Shown: in pieces, positions 11,933-23,310 of the stretch | How the letters are laid out: the number at the start of each line of letters is the position of its first letter | How positions within the stretch are numbered: position 1 is the stretch's first letter | Assembly: GCA_000827265.1 (NCBI GenBank) | Contig: KN834803.1 | Location: 299,723 to 363,722, forward strand | Direction of reading: 5' to 3' | DNA from: Collybiopsis luxurians FD-317 M1 | Taxonomy: Eukaryota > Basidiomycota > Agaricomycetes > Agaricales > Omphalotaceae | Length of the DNA stretch: 64,000 bases | Program-made: the position numbers and the translations under genes | The notes under the pieces: generated by a model | Databases searched by the model: none | The model's input: only the letters and a program-made list of their open reading frames with translations | What the model was told of the DNA's origin: nothing

Positions 11933-13940
11933 ATTGATAAGGCTTGTGACAAGCAGGCTACAAAGGTGAAAAGCTGGTATCTTGGGACAGCGGTAGACTA
12001 CAAATTTATGTTTTTTATGGATCTGAGACTTAACCCCTGAGATACAAGGGTATGAGAATTCTTTGGCCATGCTCAGGAAGGAGTCAATGACTGGAGCACT
12101 GGTGTTGGGAAGAACAGAATCGATCGATCGAAACAGTTTTCCTAGTTCAACTGACCACCAAAATCTGTATATTCGTAGCATATAAACTTGCATGTACATG
12201 CTATTATCCAGGCGATATGCAACAATGATCCTTGGATTGAAGATCTCAATCAAGCTGAATAACAAACAAACTTGAGATGTGCTCAGCCGGCAGGACATCA
12301 GAGGCCAGGTCACTGAAGTCTGAGGGGAGGCGGAAATACATACAATGCTGTCCGATGCATGGAAAAGAGTTGGTGAGTGCTACAGCCATGCATCTCAAAG
12401 GGAATGAATATATTACTATGTTAGAGACATCTTCCCTGTAAATGTGATTCACTGCATAACCTTGAAGTAGATGCTTCAGAAACCATACCATCCATAAACG
12501 TATGAGTAATGGATGTATTAGTCATTCTTTTCCTTAATATTGGTTAGTCTCCGTACTGACTGTTCAAATGATCTATCATGCCATCTTGAAAGCCATAAGT
12601 TTGACTATGCCAATAATGAAGTTAACTGGGTCAGAAACAGTAAAATAGCTTCTGCATCTGCTAGAATATTGCAAATTACTTACCAAAAATATTCAGTGTA
12701 CCTCAGGATCATGACTAACAAGAAGGTCATTGTACACAAGAGCCAGCAAACAGGAACCATTAAGAACACTGGTGCGGCCAGAGGTAAGTACCAGTGAGGT
12801 TTGAAAACCCTTTTGCTATTATCTATAGGGCAGCAGAGCAGATTATCCTAGTGCTAGTATAACTTGTGGGATGGGCCATCGCGCTTCGCGCGTGGCATGT
12901 ACAAATCTGGACATGTATAATGAGACAAACTTGCAAGTAGATTTTTTTTGAGTAGAACATATTTGACATATACACATAGCAGCAACTGTCATGACAAGCG
13001 ACGAGGTGATATATGCAAGGGATATTAGCAGCGATTGTACATACCGGCACTGAGGTGTTACATATGACTAATCTCGCTCAATTGGAACCAGGAGGGGGAA
13101 AAAATTTTAAAATTAAAAAAAAAAAAAGAAAAAGAAAAACAGAAAGGAAGATTGAAGGTGTTAAAGGCCAAAATTATGAGAAGTACATTGACCGAAAGAC
13201 AGCAGGAGCTCAAAAAAAGGGACAGAGCGAAGGTACGGAGACGAAAGCAAGGAAAGCGGAGATGATGGTAGTTGAAAAGATCATGCATAACACGACAAAT
13301 GTCACAAAAGTGACAGATCCGTATAAGGGGATAAAACCTGCATACAAACGGCAAAAAAAAAGAGCGTGAGAAACGTGGGAAAAAGGACAACTTCACTGCA
13401 AGACGATTCCTTCATTTCATTCCGGACTCGTAAAAAGCACGCGACGTTGAGCAGCGCTCGTATGCTTGTGAATGTTCAAATCCTTTTTTAACTCTGAGGA
13501 ACTGTTCACCTGACGAACAAGATTGCTCACCCATTCCACGTCGAGGAGATGAGTTGGTGGGGAAGAACAAAAGGAAAAGCCCAGGTCCAGTGGAACCAGC
13601 TGCTTGAGGCATGTCATTCAGTCCCACAGGCCCCGCATTAGAAGCCGGTTTGTTACCCACCATGCCGCTAGAAGTTTCATTTTTCACTTTGGCATATTCA
13701 TTGATTTCAATATCAGGAAAGCTGGAAAGGAGCGTCTCCATAGTGTAAATAAACTTATTATAGAAGGCCTGGCTGGATCATTACATTTAGATAGCAAAGC
13801 AGGAGCTGGATTTTTTTAAGGTCAAGATGTAGCAGCTCTCATGTATCGTGATGAGGCAAACACACAATAACGAGTTTGGATTATTAGAATATTAAGAGCT
13901 CCAGAGAGAAGAGGTACATCAACCATCCGACTATAACACT

Positions 13941-16066
13941 TTATGCATAACCTCTTTTCCGCGCTTCTTCTCGTAGTCCCTTCTCTAATATTTCATCATA
14001 GCGAGAGAAACGGAGTTCAAGTTTAGCAACAAAGATCCCATGAGTAGCTTCCATACTGGAGATTAAATCCTGTTTAGTCTTGATGCCTTTGTGAACCGAG
14101 TGGGCAGTAGTGAAGATGTAACTTTTTGTCTGAAAATTGTGGGTCAACACTCTGAAGATCTTTCTAAGGAATAGTTTTTACTTACTTCCCCGGGGAGTGA
14201 TTTATATCCCTTACCATCGATCCTGCTAGTGGGTCCACATCCATACCGACCCAGGTAGTAAAGACGCCCAGCTGAAGTGTTATGTAGTAGTATGTGCCCA
14301 GTCCATCGATTGAATTGGGTGAGATCGGAGCACAGGTCTGTAGCGCTCACAGAAACTGTGATTAATAATTGGTCTAGGCTGTTAGAAGGTTTAACGAAGG
14401 CTTCCGGGTGTTCGAGAATCAGATAAGTTGCATGGCCGAAAACCTGGAAATATACATCTTCAGCTGATGTCGCTGAGTGAATAAAGTTTTCGCAGTCACT
14501 TTTGTACATAGTTCCCTGACAACCTTTTCCTTCGATGATCTTGGAAGTTTTGAGCAGACGGCTTTCAGGGAGGCTATACTAAGACGCATTTTCGTGTTAC
14601 CGGCATTGCTCTGAAGGGTGTAATTAGACGAAAATTTCTTAAATTTTTCAGAAAGACTTACAGGAGCAACCCGACTGGAAGACGACGGCAACTCCAAAGA
14701 GGAAGGAGCCGGCAAGCTGCGACTTGGTCCAGGTGCTGACACTTTTGCGTTAGCAGCAGCAGTTGAACTTATGACGGGTTTCGGAGAGGAAGCAACCCGA
14801 CCGGAAGGCAGCGGCAGTTTTGGAGAGGGGGTAGCCGGCGTACTGCGACTTGCAATTGGCCTAGGAGCTGGCACTTTCTCATTAGCCGCAGCAGCTGAAA
14901 TTATGGCGGGTGCCGGAGAGGAAGCAACTCGACCGGAAGGTGGCGGCAAACCCAAAGAGGGAATAGCTGGCATGCTCCGACTTGGCCCAGGAGTTGACAC
15001 CTCTACCTTGGCTGCAGCAATCGAAGTTATGATGGGTCCTGGAGAGGAGGACCGTGAAAGTGGAATCTTGCCCGAGTTAGTGTGGCGAGGTTCCTTTGAA
15101 GAGGCATAAAAATGCTTACCTCGAGTTCGGGATGCGGAGATACAGCTCCTGCAGCGATCTCATGATGTTCCAAGTCCGGGCGCAGCTCATCCTCCAACTC
15201 CAGCAATAGTTCCGGTTCTGCAACAGGTTCAACATCTGGAGCAGCTTCGCCGTTGGTACTCTAATAAATGATAAAATAGAAATAATATGTGACAGTGAGG
15301 AAAGGAGAAACTTCAGATTACAGGCTCACGTCTAAGTGGGCAACAGGTTCAACATCTGGAGCAGCCTCGCCATTGACATTCTATAACAAATGGAAATTTG
15401 TTATAATGAGGGGAGGAGAAACTGTGGAATGCAGGCTCACGTTTAAGTCAAGAGCATTGCTAGTACTGGCAGGCTGTGATTCCTCCATTTCGTTGCGTCC
15501 CGTAAGGACTTCTTCAAAGGAACTGTCGACGGAAATGTCGGTCTATCGTACTTGCATCAGAAAATATAGTCAGATATTTCTACTGGAAATACTTACGAGC
15601 GGCTCCTCAAAGGCACTGTTACGATTCCCTCTGTCTTCCGTATTTGCTACCGGGTCAATTGCCTGGGATCTTGAACTGGATTCTACCGCCTGCGCATCGG
15701 ATGTAAGTGATGATCCTGGGACACCCATGACAGTACGGATTCCCGCAAGAGCTTCATCCAATTCCATCAGCATCGCCTCGTTCTCACTCTGAAGAGTGAC
15801 GAACTCCTGAGTCAAGGTCATGAGACGAGCATGGCATTGGGAGGAAGCCCTATGGAGAAACTCGAGTTGTCTTTCTGTGGCAACGAGTGCTTCATTGGAG
15901 GCAGCCTCGATTCTCTGCAGATACAAAATCAGACTAATAAAAGAATTTGAGCTAGCCCACATACTTGCGACTGTCCGAGCTCCTTTTGCACCCTGAGCAA
16001 CACTTCACCTTGTCGACGGACTAGATTGGTCACTAAGTCGACATCGAAAGGGGAATTGACAGACAT
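13941..16066 (-). CDS. L4: long DUF6697-like protein
   Basis: Nine exons: 15965-16066, 15597-15914, 15441-15542, 15330-15380, 15120-15260, 14662-15066, 14500-14610, 14186-14443, 13941-14129; 1677 nt, 558 aa, no lesions seen. Residues 1-34 carry DLVTNLVRRQGEVLLRVQ. Residues 35-140 are coiled coil. Two exons (175-191 and the start of 192-238) each encode a copy of NGEAAPDVEPVA. Residues 239-373 hold three Pro/Ser/Ala repeats. Residues 374-558 form the DUF6697-like C-terminal domain (ITVS, WTGHILLH, LYYLGRY, FVAKLELRFSRYDE). It is the most diverged of the long copies together with L1, with which it shares residues such as TKSYI at the start of the last exon. Role unknown; the architecture suggests a soluble protein with a coiled-coil interaction segment, a flexible linker and one globular domain. 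Confidence 0.8.
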
Positions 16067-16635
16067 TCTCTGCTTGGGATGGTGAGGGGACCAGAGAAGG
16101 ACAGGGATCCGCAGAACCAGCTCTTTGAAGCATGTCGTAAAATAAAGTTTCTCCCACATGCCACGCGTTAGAAGCTGTTTGGGCCGTTCTCAGTAGATCA
16201 AGGACTACATAGAGTCTGTGGCCAGCGGCTAGGAAGGTAAAGGAAAGTTAAAGGCATTATTTCAAAGTTGTATCAGTTCAAGGCTGTTCGGTGGCTAATG
16301 AAAAGCCTAGCGAGCTAGACAGGATTGAGTCGGTGCAACGCGACTTTCGATTTTCCCGGCATCTTGAGTGATCAGCTTGGAAGCTTTGAGAAGATCAATC
16401 GTAAGAGAGGGTGCATATCCTAGTGTCTATTACTCGTAGAGTCCAAAGAAGAAGCAGGTGTTCGGTGGATGTTGCGGCAAGGGTTTCGGATGAAGCCGGA
16501 AAGGTACATAGTAGACGCCAAGTTAGACGCTCATTATTCTCGTCGTCCCTCACCAAGCAATTGTCGTCCCCAAATCGATATCGCAGACAGTATTTTAAAC
16601 CACTGCAGTGATGAAATGTATATACTAATTGACTA

Positions 16636-17215
16636 CTACACATGCCCTCTTTTCATACCCTCCTCCCGAAACCCATTTTCGATTGTTTCAATCAATAAAA
16701 CGGAGCACAGTCTTCGCGACATAGACTTTATCAGCAAGACCCATATTGAGAATCAATTGCTTCGTGGTCTTAAACTCCCTTGGTCGAGCCGTCTTCGCTG
16801 AAAGAAGTATGTATTGCTTTGTCTAAAAGTGAAGTGTAAGTAACACGCAGATGTCGGAAAAAGCACTACTTATTTCCTTGGGTAGTGATTTCACATTCCC
16901 TTTCGTCCATTCTACTCGTGGCTCCAGCTTCATACTCGCCAAGATAATAAAGATGTCCAACCAAACTGCTCCGCAGCAGTACATGCCTTTTCCATCGATT
17001 GAAGTTGGTTAAATTACTTCAGAGTTTTGTCGAACGCTCGGAGACTGTGATGAACGTTTGATCATGACTAGGAGGACGGGTGATGAGAGCTTCGGGATGC
17101 TTGAGTCCATGTATAAATTTTCAGAGTGTTCCCAGAGGCCGTAAGTATATTAGAATGCAAGGCAGAGTCGGTTACCATATCACGAACCTTCGCGCACAGC
17201 TCCTTGAGGAGAAGG
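16636..17215 (-). pseudogene. S4: C-terminal remnant of a short DUF6697-like gene
   Basis: Carries the last two exons of the S type with frame breaks, for example an altered stretch where the intact gene has the Thr-Ser-Lys-Ile-Asp block. It ends at the same GAGGAGAAGGGCAGGCCC junction near 17205 as S1 and S2. Sequence over the junction is almost identical to S1, so S1 and S4 come from the same deleted ancestor. Confidence 0.75.
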
Positions 17216-17560
17216 GCAGGCCCAGTGGAGCTAGCTGTCGCCACGCATTAGAAGCTGGTTTGTTACCCACCGTGTCGCTCAAGTTTTTATTTTTTGCTTA
17301 GGCGTGTTCATTGATTTCGATATTGGGAGAGCTAGAAAGGAGTGCCTCTATAGTGTAAATAAACTTATTATAGAAAGCCAGGCTAGATCACTATATTTAG
17401 AAAACGAAGCTGGAAGGAGCAAAGTCTGGATTTTTTTAAGGTCAAGATCTAGCAGCTCTCGTGTATCGTGATGAGCCAAACACACAATGACAAGGTTGGA
17501 TCATTAGAATATTAATAACTCCAGAGAGAAGCGACGCATCAACGATCCGGTTATGACACT

Positions 17561-19406
17561 TCATGCATAACCTCTTTTCCGAGCTTCCTCCCGGAGCCTC
17601 TTCGCAAATGTTCCATTGTAACTCGGGAAGCAGAGCTCGGTTTTCGCAACATAAATGCCATAAGCGGCTCCCATACTTGAGATTAAGTCCTCCTTAGTCT
17701 TGATGTCGTGATGCCGAATTGACTTGGCAGTATTGAGGATGTACTTCTTTGTCTGAAAGACATGCGTAAACACTCAAGATGTCTTTATGGAAGAGTGGGG
17801 AAAATCCTTTACTTACTTCCTCAGGAAGTGAATCATATTCCTTACTGTCAATCCTGCTAGTCAGTCCGCATCCATACTGGCCCAGGTAGTAAAGATGTCC
17901 AGCTGTAGTATTTTGCAGTAGTATAGTCCATCGATCGAATTCGGTGAGACTAGAGCCACGCTTTTTATTGTTCGAGGAAACTGTTATTAACAGCAGGTCT
18001 TGGCCGTTAGGTTGTTTAACAACGGCTTCCGGGTGTTTGAAAATCTGAAAAGAGGCAGTGCCAAAAACCTGAAAATGTGCATCCTCAGCTGATGACGTTG
18101 AGTTAATAAGGTTTTGGCAGTCACTTTTGTACATAAGTCCCTGACGACCTTCTTCTTCACTGATTTTGGAAGTTTTGAGCAGACAGCCTTTAGGGAGGCT
18201 ATACTAAGCTGCATTTTCGCGTTATTAGCGTTGCTCTGAAGGGAGTATTAGACTAATTATTCTGGAAATTTTCACAGAAACATACAGAAGTGACCTGAGT
18301 GGAAGACGACGGCATGCTGCGGCTTGGTCCAGGAGTTGGCACTTCCACATTAGCCGCAGCAGTTGAAGTCATTACGCGTTCCGGAGAGGAAGCAACTCGA
18401 CCGGAAAGCGGCGGCAGCCCCGGAGAGGGAGTAGCGGGCATGCTCCGACTTGGCTCAGGAACTGACACTTCTACATTAGCTGCAGCAGTCGAAGTTACGG
18501 CGGGTCCCGGAGAGAAGGAAAGCGAAATCTTGCCCGAGTCAGTACGGTAAGGCTCCTTTGAAGACGCATAAAAATTCTCACCTCGAGTTCAGGATGCGGG
18601 AATACAGCTCCTATGGCAATCTCATGATGTTCCGAGTCCGGGTGCGGCTCATCCTCCATCAATAGTTCAGGCTCGGCAACAGGTTCAACATCTGGAGCAG
18701 CCTCGTCATTGGTACTCTATAACAAATAGGAATTCTGTGTTACAGTGGGGGGAGAAGGAACTGAGAATTATAGGCTCACATTTAAGTCAATAACATTGCT
18801 AGCACCGGTAGGTTGTGATTCCTCCATTTCATTGCGTCCCGTAAGGACTTCTTCAAAGGAACTGTCGACGGAAATGTCGGTCTATCGAAACCGCATCAGC
18901 AAATCTTATCAGAGATTCCTCCTGAAAATACTTACAAGCGACTCCTCAAAGGCACTGTCACGATTCCCTCTGTCTTCTGTATTTACCATCGGGTCAATTG
19001 CGTGGAAACTTGAACTGAGTTCTGCCGTCTGAGCATCCGATGTAAGCGATGATCTTGGGAGGCTCATCACGGCACGGATTCCTGCAAGAGCTTCATCCAG
19101 TTCCATCAGCATCACCTCGTTCTCGCTTTGAAGAGTGACGAACTCCAGTGTCAAGGTCATCAAACGAGCATGACACTGGGAAGAGGCCTTATGGAGAAGC
19201 TCAAGTCGTCTTTCTGTGGCAACGAGAGCTTCATTCGAAGCAGCCTCGATTCTCTGTAGATACAAAATCAGACTATAAGGGAGAATTGGAGTTAGCCCAC
19301 ACACTTTCGACTGTCCGAGCTCATTTTGCACCCTAAGCAACTGTTCACCCTGTCGACGGACTAGATTGGTCACCAAGTCGACGTCGAAAGGGGAATCGAC
19401 AGACAT
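17561..19406 (-). CDS. L5: long DUF6697-like protein, short form
   Basis: Eight exons: 19305-19406, 18936-19253, 18780-18881, 18582-18716, 18286-18528, 18125-18235, 17817-18068, 17561-17752; 1455 nt, 484 aa, frame intact. Layout as in L3 but with only two Pro/Ser/Ala repeats (exon 18286-18528 is 243 nt against 390-405 nt in L3 and L4). The penultimate exon also lacks two codons: WTILLQ where others read WTGHILLQ. Because the glycine-histidine pair is conserved in all the other long and short array copies, this deletion may harm the domain even though the frame is kept. It lies directly downstream of the intact S5 on the same strand (552 bases between S5 stop and L5 start), forming the only unit with both genes open. 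Confidence 0.8.
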
Positions 19407-19957
19407 TCTCTGCTTGGGACGGTGAGGGGAACAGAGAAACGCAGTGAATGCGTTTACTCGTAATAAGGTTTCTCCCACAGGCCACGCGTTAGAAGTTGCT
19501 TGGTCCGCTCTCACTCTGGTACTAAATGAAGGACTATATTCTGTGACCAGCGGCTAGGAAGGCAAAGGAAAGTTAAGGGCATCATTTCAAAATTGTATGA
19601 GTTCAAGGCTGTTCGGTGGCTAATGAAAGTCCTAGCTAGCTGGACAGGACTGAGTCGGTGCAACGCGACTTTTGATTTTCCCAGCCTCTTGAGCGATCAA
19701 CTTGGAAGCTTTGAGAAGATTAATCGAAAGAGGGATTGCGTGTCCTAGTGCCTATTACTCGTAGAGTTCGAAGAAGCAGTTGTTCAGTGGATATTGCGGC
19801 AAGGGTTTCGGATGAAGCCAGAAAGGTACATAGTAAATGTCAAGTTAGACGTTCATTATTCTCGTCGTCCCTCACCAAGCGATTATCATCCCCGAATCGA
19901 TATCGCAGATCGAGTTTTGAACCATTGCAGAGATGAAATGTACATACTAATTAACTA

Positions 19958-21590
19958 TTATACATATCCTCTTTTCCTACCCTCCTCCCGCAACCCATTT
20001 TCGATCGTTTCATCATAGCCAATAAAACGGAGCACAGTCTTCGCGACATGGACTTTATCAACAAGGCCCATATTGAGGATTAATTGCTCCATGGTCTTAA
20101 TCTCTCTTGGCCGAGCCGTCTTCGCTGAAAGAAGTATGTATTGCTTTGTCTAAAAACGAGGTGTTAAGTAACCCTTGCATTATCCACGCAGATGTCGGAA
20201 AAGCATGACTTACTTCCTCGGGTAGTGATTCATATTCCTTTGCATCGATTTTACTCGTGACTCCAGCTTCATACTCGCCAAGATAATAAAGATGTCCGAC
20301 CAAACTGCTCTGCAGCAGTACATGCCCTTTCCATCGACTGAACTTGGTTAGATTACTGCAGAGTTTTGTCGAACGCTCGGAGACTGTGATGAACGTTTGA
20401 TCATGACTAGGAGGACGGGTGATGAGAGCTTCGGGATGCTTGAGTACATGGTATGAACTTTCAGAAGGTGCACCCAAAGCCTGTGAGTGTATTAGAATTC
20501 AAGGGAGAGTCGGTGATCATATCACGTACCTTCGCGCACAGCTCCTTGACAGCCTTTGCAGTCGACGGTATTGGAAGGTTTGAGCAAATCGGCTGGAAGG
20601 AGACTATACCGATACGCATGTTCGTAGTATTATCTTCGTTAGTCTAACAGAGATATTCAATCTGAACTGTACGGAAGCTACCAAGTTAACATACGCGAAT
20701 ATCTTGAGTCGAGCCTGACATTGATGAGGAAGTGGCATCAGCTGGTAGTAATTCAGCCGATGGAGAAGATAAACTTCCTTCGGAGACGGCAAATTTCTGT
20801 GAGAGTAGACCCGGCTCTGTTGCAGTTATTGAGCTCGGTTCTACCGGTGGGGTGAACAAATCCAAACTCGAAGTATTGCTGCTCTGGATTTGACGAAACA
20901 ATCAATTTAGGATTTGCAGACTGATCAATACATGATGACTTACGTCTGACTCTAATACAAAGTCAACGCCAATGTCAGAGAGTTTGGGACTTTCCTCGAC
21001 CTCATTGGGTTCCGAGAAACCAGGGTTATCAGAACCGCTGACAGAAACACTAGTCTGTGATATTCAAATCAATAGCTTTCTTGAACCCTAATTCTTCACA
21101 GAAACTCACGAATGAAGATTCCGATCCTTCAGAGACAACGTTACTCTCGTCCTTGTCGGCGTTCTTTGCCTCGTGACTCGTGGCCTCCGTCGGACACTCT
21201 TGAGCATCGTGGACCAAGGATGGTGACCCTGATAGACCAATGTTGGTACGAATCTCGGCACGAGCAGCATCTAATTCCGCCGACAAAGAATCATTCTCGT
21301 GTTCAAATTCAGCCAGCTCACGAGCCATGTTCGCCAATCGGGTACGCCACTGGGCAGTAGATTTTTGGAGAGCTTCGATTCGCTTTTCCGCCGAGCTGAG
21401 GGCTGCAATCGAAGCAGCGTTGACTGCCTGACGATGCAAGGAAAGAGATGTAAGAGAGCGGCTCAGGACCCAGTAGAGCGCCACATACCTTGGAATGTTC
21501 TAGCTCTCTTCGTAGCTTGAGCACCTCTTCACCCTGGCGACGAACCAGGTTTGTTACCAGGTCTACATCAGTATGGTCGATGGATGACAT
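19958..21590 (-). CDS. S5: short DUF6697-like protein, intact
   Basis: Seven exons: 21489-21590, 21110-21427 (318 nt), 20944-21054, 20695-20883, 20530-20643, 20214-20480, 19958-20149; 1293 nt, 430 aa, intact. Residues 1-34 have DVDLVTNLVRRQGEEVLKL. Residues 35-140 are a strong coiled coil (ELAEFEHENDSLSAELDAAR). Residues 141-240 are acidic/Ser-rich and probably disordered, without the Pro/Ser/Ala repeats of the L genes. Residues 279-430 form the C-terminal domain with FITVSERSTK, RWKGHVLLQ, HLYYLGEYEAG, EYESLPEE and LRFIGYDETIENGL. The last motif matches the end of DUF6697 proteins, where a Val-Gly-Tyr-Asp-x-x-Phe block is usual. It sits at the right-hand edge of the array and is the only complete S gene. 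Confidence 0.82.
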
Positions 21591-22421
21591 CCTAGGCTGA
21601 ACAATCCCGGAGGAGTAGAGAAGAGCACGGTCCGCAGTATGAGTTTATGTCGCGTGTCATGCATGCACAATGATAAGGTTTTCTCCCACAACACTCCCGA
21701 ACAGGAGGACTTTATCGAGTATTCAAGCTGAGTCTCAAAGTCAATAAGTCGGTAGATTGAGACGGAAGGGGAGGTAGCAGTCATGAAAAGCGTTCATTTT
21801 CCGCAAGATCTTGGTCAGAAGTATGTTTAGTCGATACTCGGACTCACATAATCTACCTAGAAGAATAAATTAGGTACGACTTGAAAGAACATGGGTGCTG
21901 AATTTGAGGACCCTTGACCTCTCAGTACTTCGATGTGCCATTCGACAAGATGGGGAGAGAGACTAAGACTCAAATGACTGTCACCCGTTCCAATTATTAT
22001 AATTTGTCCATGACAAGCTCCCGTATTCAACATTCGAGATATATCAGACCGCGGATCACATTCTCAATAGACATCCCTCAACATCTGCCCCTTGCTATCC
22101 TAGCGTCTATGGCTCCATGCTACATCGTTTGATGGTGCCATACACTGGCGATGGTATGCTGTGGTTATTCGTTTGAAAAGCACCCGCAGACCAAGATTGA
22201 TTTGTGAAATTACTTATCAAGTTCACGATGGATAAGTTACAAGTGGAATCGCAAAATTACATTCAAAAAATATGGCCAGCAAGACTCCTGTACATCTGGA
22301 TCGCATCAGAATGGCCAACGAGAAGGTCGTAGAAACCTTCACAAACGCTGATGCAGAAATCTACATACGGCTTGGAGTAGCGGAGCGGAACACTCTATAG
22401 GGGTGTGAAACTCGACCTACC

Positions 22422-22431
22422 AGTATATAAA
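22422..22431 (+). promoter_or_regulatory. TATA box for the DUF1295 gene
   Basis: AGTATATAAAGC lies about 50 bases before the ATG at 22479, a normal distance for a fungal TATA element. Confidence 0.55.
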
Positions 22432-22478
22432 GCGTACGACGTCATCAATCTCTTCTTTCTCTCATCGTCGTCGTTGAA

Positions 22479-23310
22479 ATGGAACGCGGTTCAAGCAGAT
22501 CCACCCCCGTCTCCAGAGGGCTTTTCGTCCTCTCGCGGGCGTTAGACCTACCCATTCAATATGCTATTCTCTCGTCCAGAGCCCTAGGTGCACCTTTGAT
22601 CAACACCCTTGGTGGAGCACCTATCTCACCTACAGGACGTCCCGTGTATCTTCTGGGAACCAACCTCGGGCTGTCGCCCCAACGAGCAATTCTCTTCGGG
22701 ATGGCAGTAGGCTCGTTCGTCAAGCAAAGCCATTGGGTACTTGCTATCGGGCAAGAGCCGATCTCCCCAGCCTTAGCCGCATTCGTAGGTGCATTTAACA
22801 CGTTATCCAACTCTATCAACACGCTTTTATTCACCAATGCCGCTACGTCTGTGCTGAGCTATCCTTCCGTTGGCTTGGACGAAACACGTTTGCCGATTCA
22901 GACGCTAGTAGGGATTGGAATGTACGTTCTTGGGATGGGGTTGGAGTGGGTCTCGGAAATGCAGAGATTGAAGTTTAAGAAGAATCCGAGGAATAAGGGG
23001 CGACCGTATACTGGCGGATTATTTGGACTCGCAAGGCATATCAATTATGGAGGATATGTCCTTTGGAGAGCGGGCTTTGCGACTGCTGCCGCAGGGTGGC
23101 TTTGGGGTGCGGCTGTAGCTGGCTTTTTGACGTTCTATTTTACGAAGAGAGCAATTCCCGAGCTCGATGAGTACTGTGGAAAGAGGGTGAGTCTTCAATT
23201 GCAAATGACATTGAACTATAAGTTTGACGGTCGGTCTTTCATAGTACGGGGTGGAATGGGTTCAATACAAGAGATCTGTGCCGTCGAAACTCTTACCTTT
23301 CATTCTCTGA
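22479..23310 (+). CDS. DUF1295-family membrane protein (copy 1)
   Basis: Two exons, 22479-23186 and 23245-23310, 257 aa. The intron joins CGKR to YGVEWVQYKRSVPSKLLPF, the expected family C-terminus. The family (DUF1295, steroid 5-alpha-reductase C-terminal type, related in fold to isoprenylcysteine and phospholipid methyltransferases) acts on lipids in membranes. The signature here is GLFGLARHINYGGYVLWRAG near residues 185-204 and AIPELDEYCGKRYG near 225-238. I count about five hydrophobic segments. The true substrate cannot be told from sequence. A close paralogue lies at 59758-60617 on the other strand with the intron at the same place. A TATA box precedes the start by about 50 bases. The divergent S5 gene begins about 890 bases to the left. 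Confidence 0.88.

Larger units (their letters stand above)
11166..13440. mobile_element. Insertion of ~2.3 kb inside S3
   Basis: Sequence not found in the other four units, lying between the exon-4 and exon-1 relics of S3. It accounts for most of the extra length of this unit (6170 against 3620 bases). It contains a degenerate Ty3/gypsy reverse-transcriptase piece (11790-11932), a hairpin at 11603-11635, a GC palindrome near 12881-12893 and an A-rich run at 13107-13139. No terminal repeats could be defined, so the exact ends are approximate. It is probably a nested set of decayed elements. Confidence 0.5.
10381..13560 (-). pseudogene. S3: short DUF6697-like gene split by insertions
   Basis: Pieces of a once full-length S gene lie in order. 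They are: last exon (about 10381-10540), the exon 6/7 junction (about 10920-11005), the exon 5/exon 4 region (about 11015-11165, matching 20616-20760 of S5), and exon 1 (about 13458-13560, DVEWVSNLVRQ then a frameshift). About 350 bp, including a strong hairpin, separates the first two pieces. About 2.3 kb separates exon 4 from exon 1. Unlike S1, S2 and S4 it did not suffer the shared exon 1-5 deletion, so it represents the older, full-length state of the unit. Confidence 0.7.
612..21600. repeat. Tandem array of five two-gene units (L + S)
   Basis: Five head-to-tail copies of a unit containing a long (L) and a short (S) DUF6697-like gene, all on the minus strand. Ends of the L genes fall at 790, 4149, 7771, 13941 and 17561. 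The intervals 4149-7771 and 13941-17561 are 3622 and 3620 bases, giving a clear period of about 3.62 kb. The interval 7771-13941 is longer because S3 carries an insertion, and 790-4149 is shorter because of deletions. Flanks are repeated with the genes, including the 3' flank around TAGTGTAAATAAACTTATTA and a segment of about 550 bp between S stop and L start. Confidence 0.85.

Noticed and set aside
4877..18550. Plus-strand frames opposite the Pro/Ser/Ala repeat exons (Leu/Gly-rich products)
   Set aside because: They are antisense shadows of repetitive coding sequence, and the minus strand carries the conserved phases and splice sites.
3001..19936. A plus-strand frame of 60-66 codons (MRILV.ITRRVRR...) repeated near 3001, 6578, 16411 and 19736
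   Set aside because: It lies in the spacer between S stop and L start of each unit and recurs because the unit was duplicated. It has no splice context and no recognisable motif, and variation is not codon-like.
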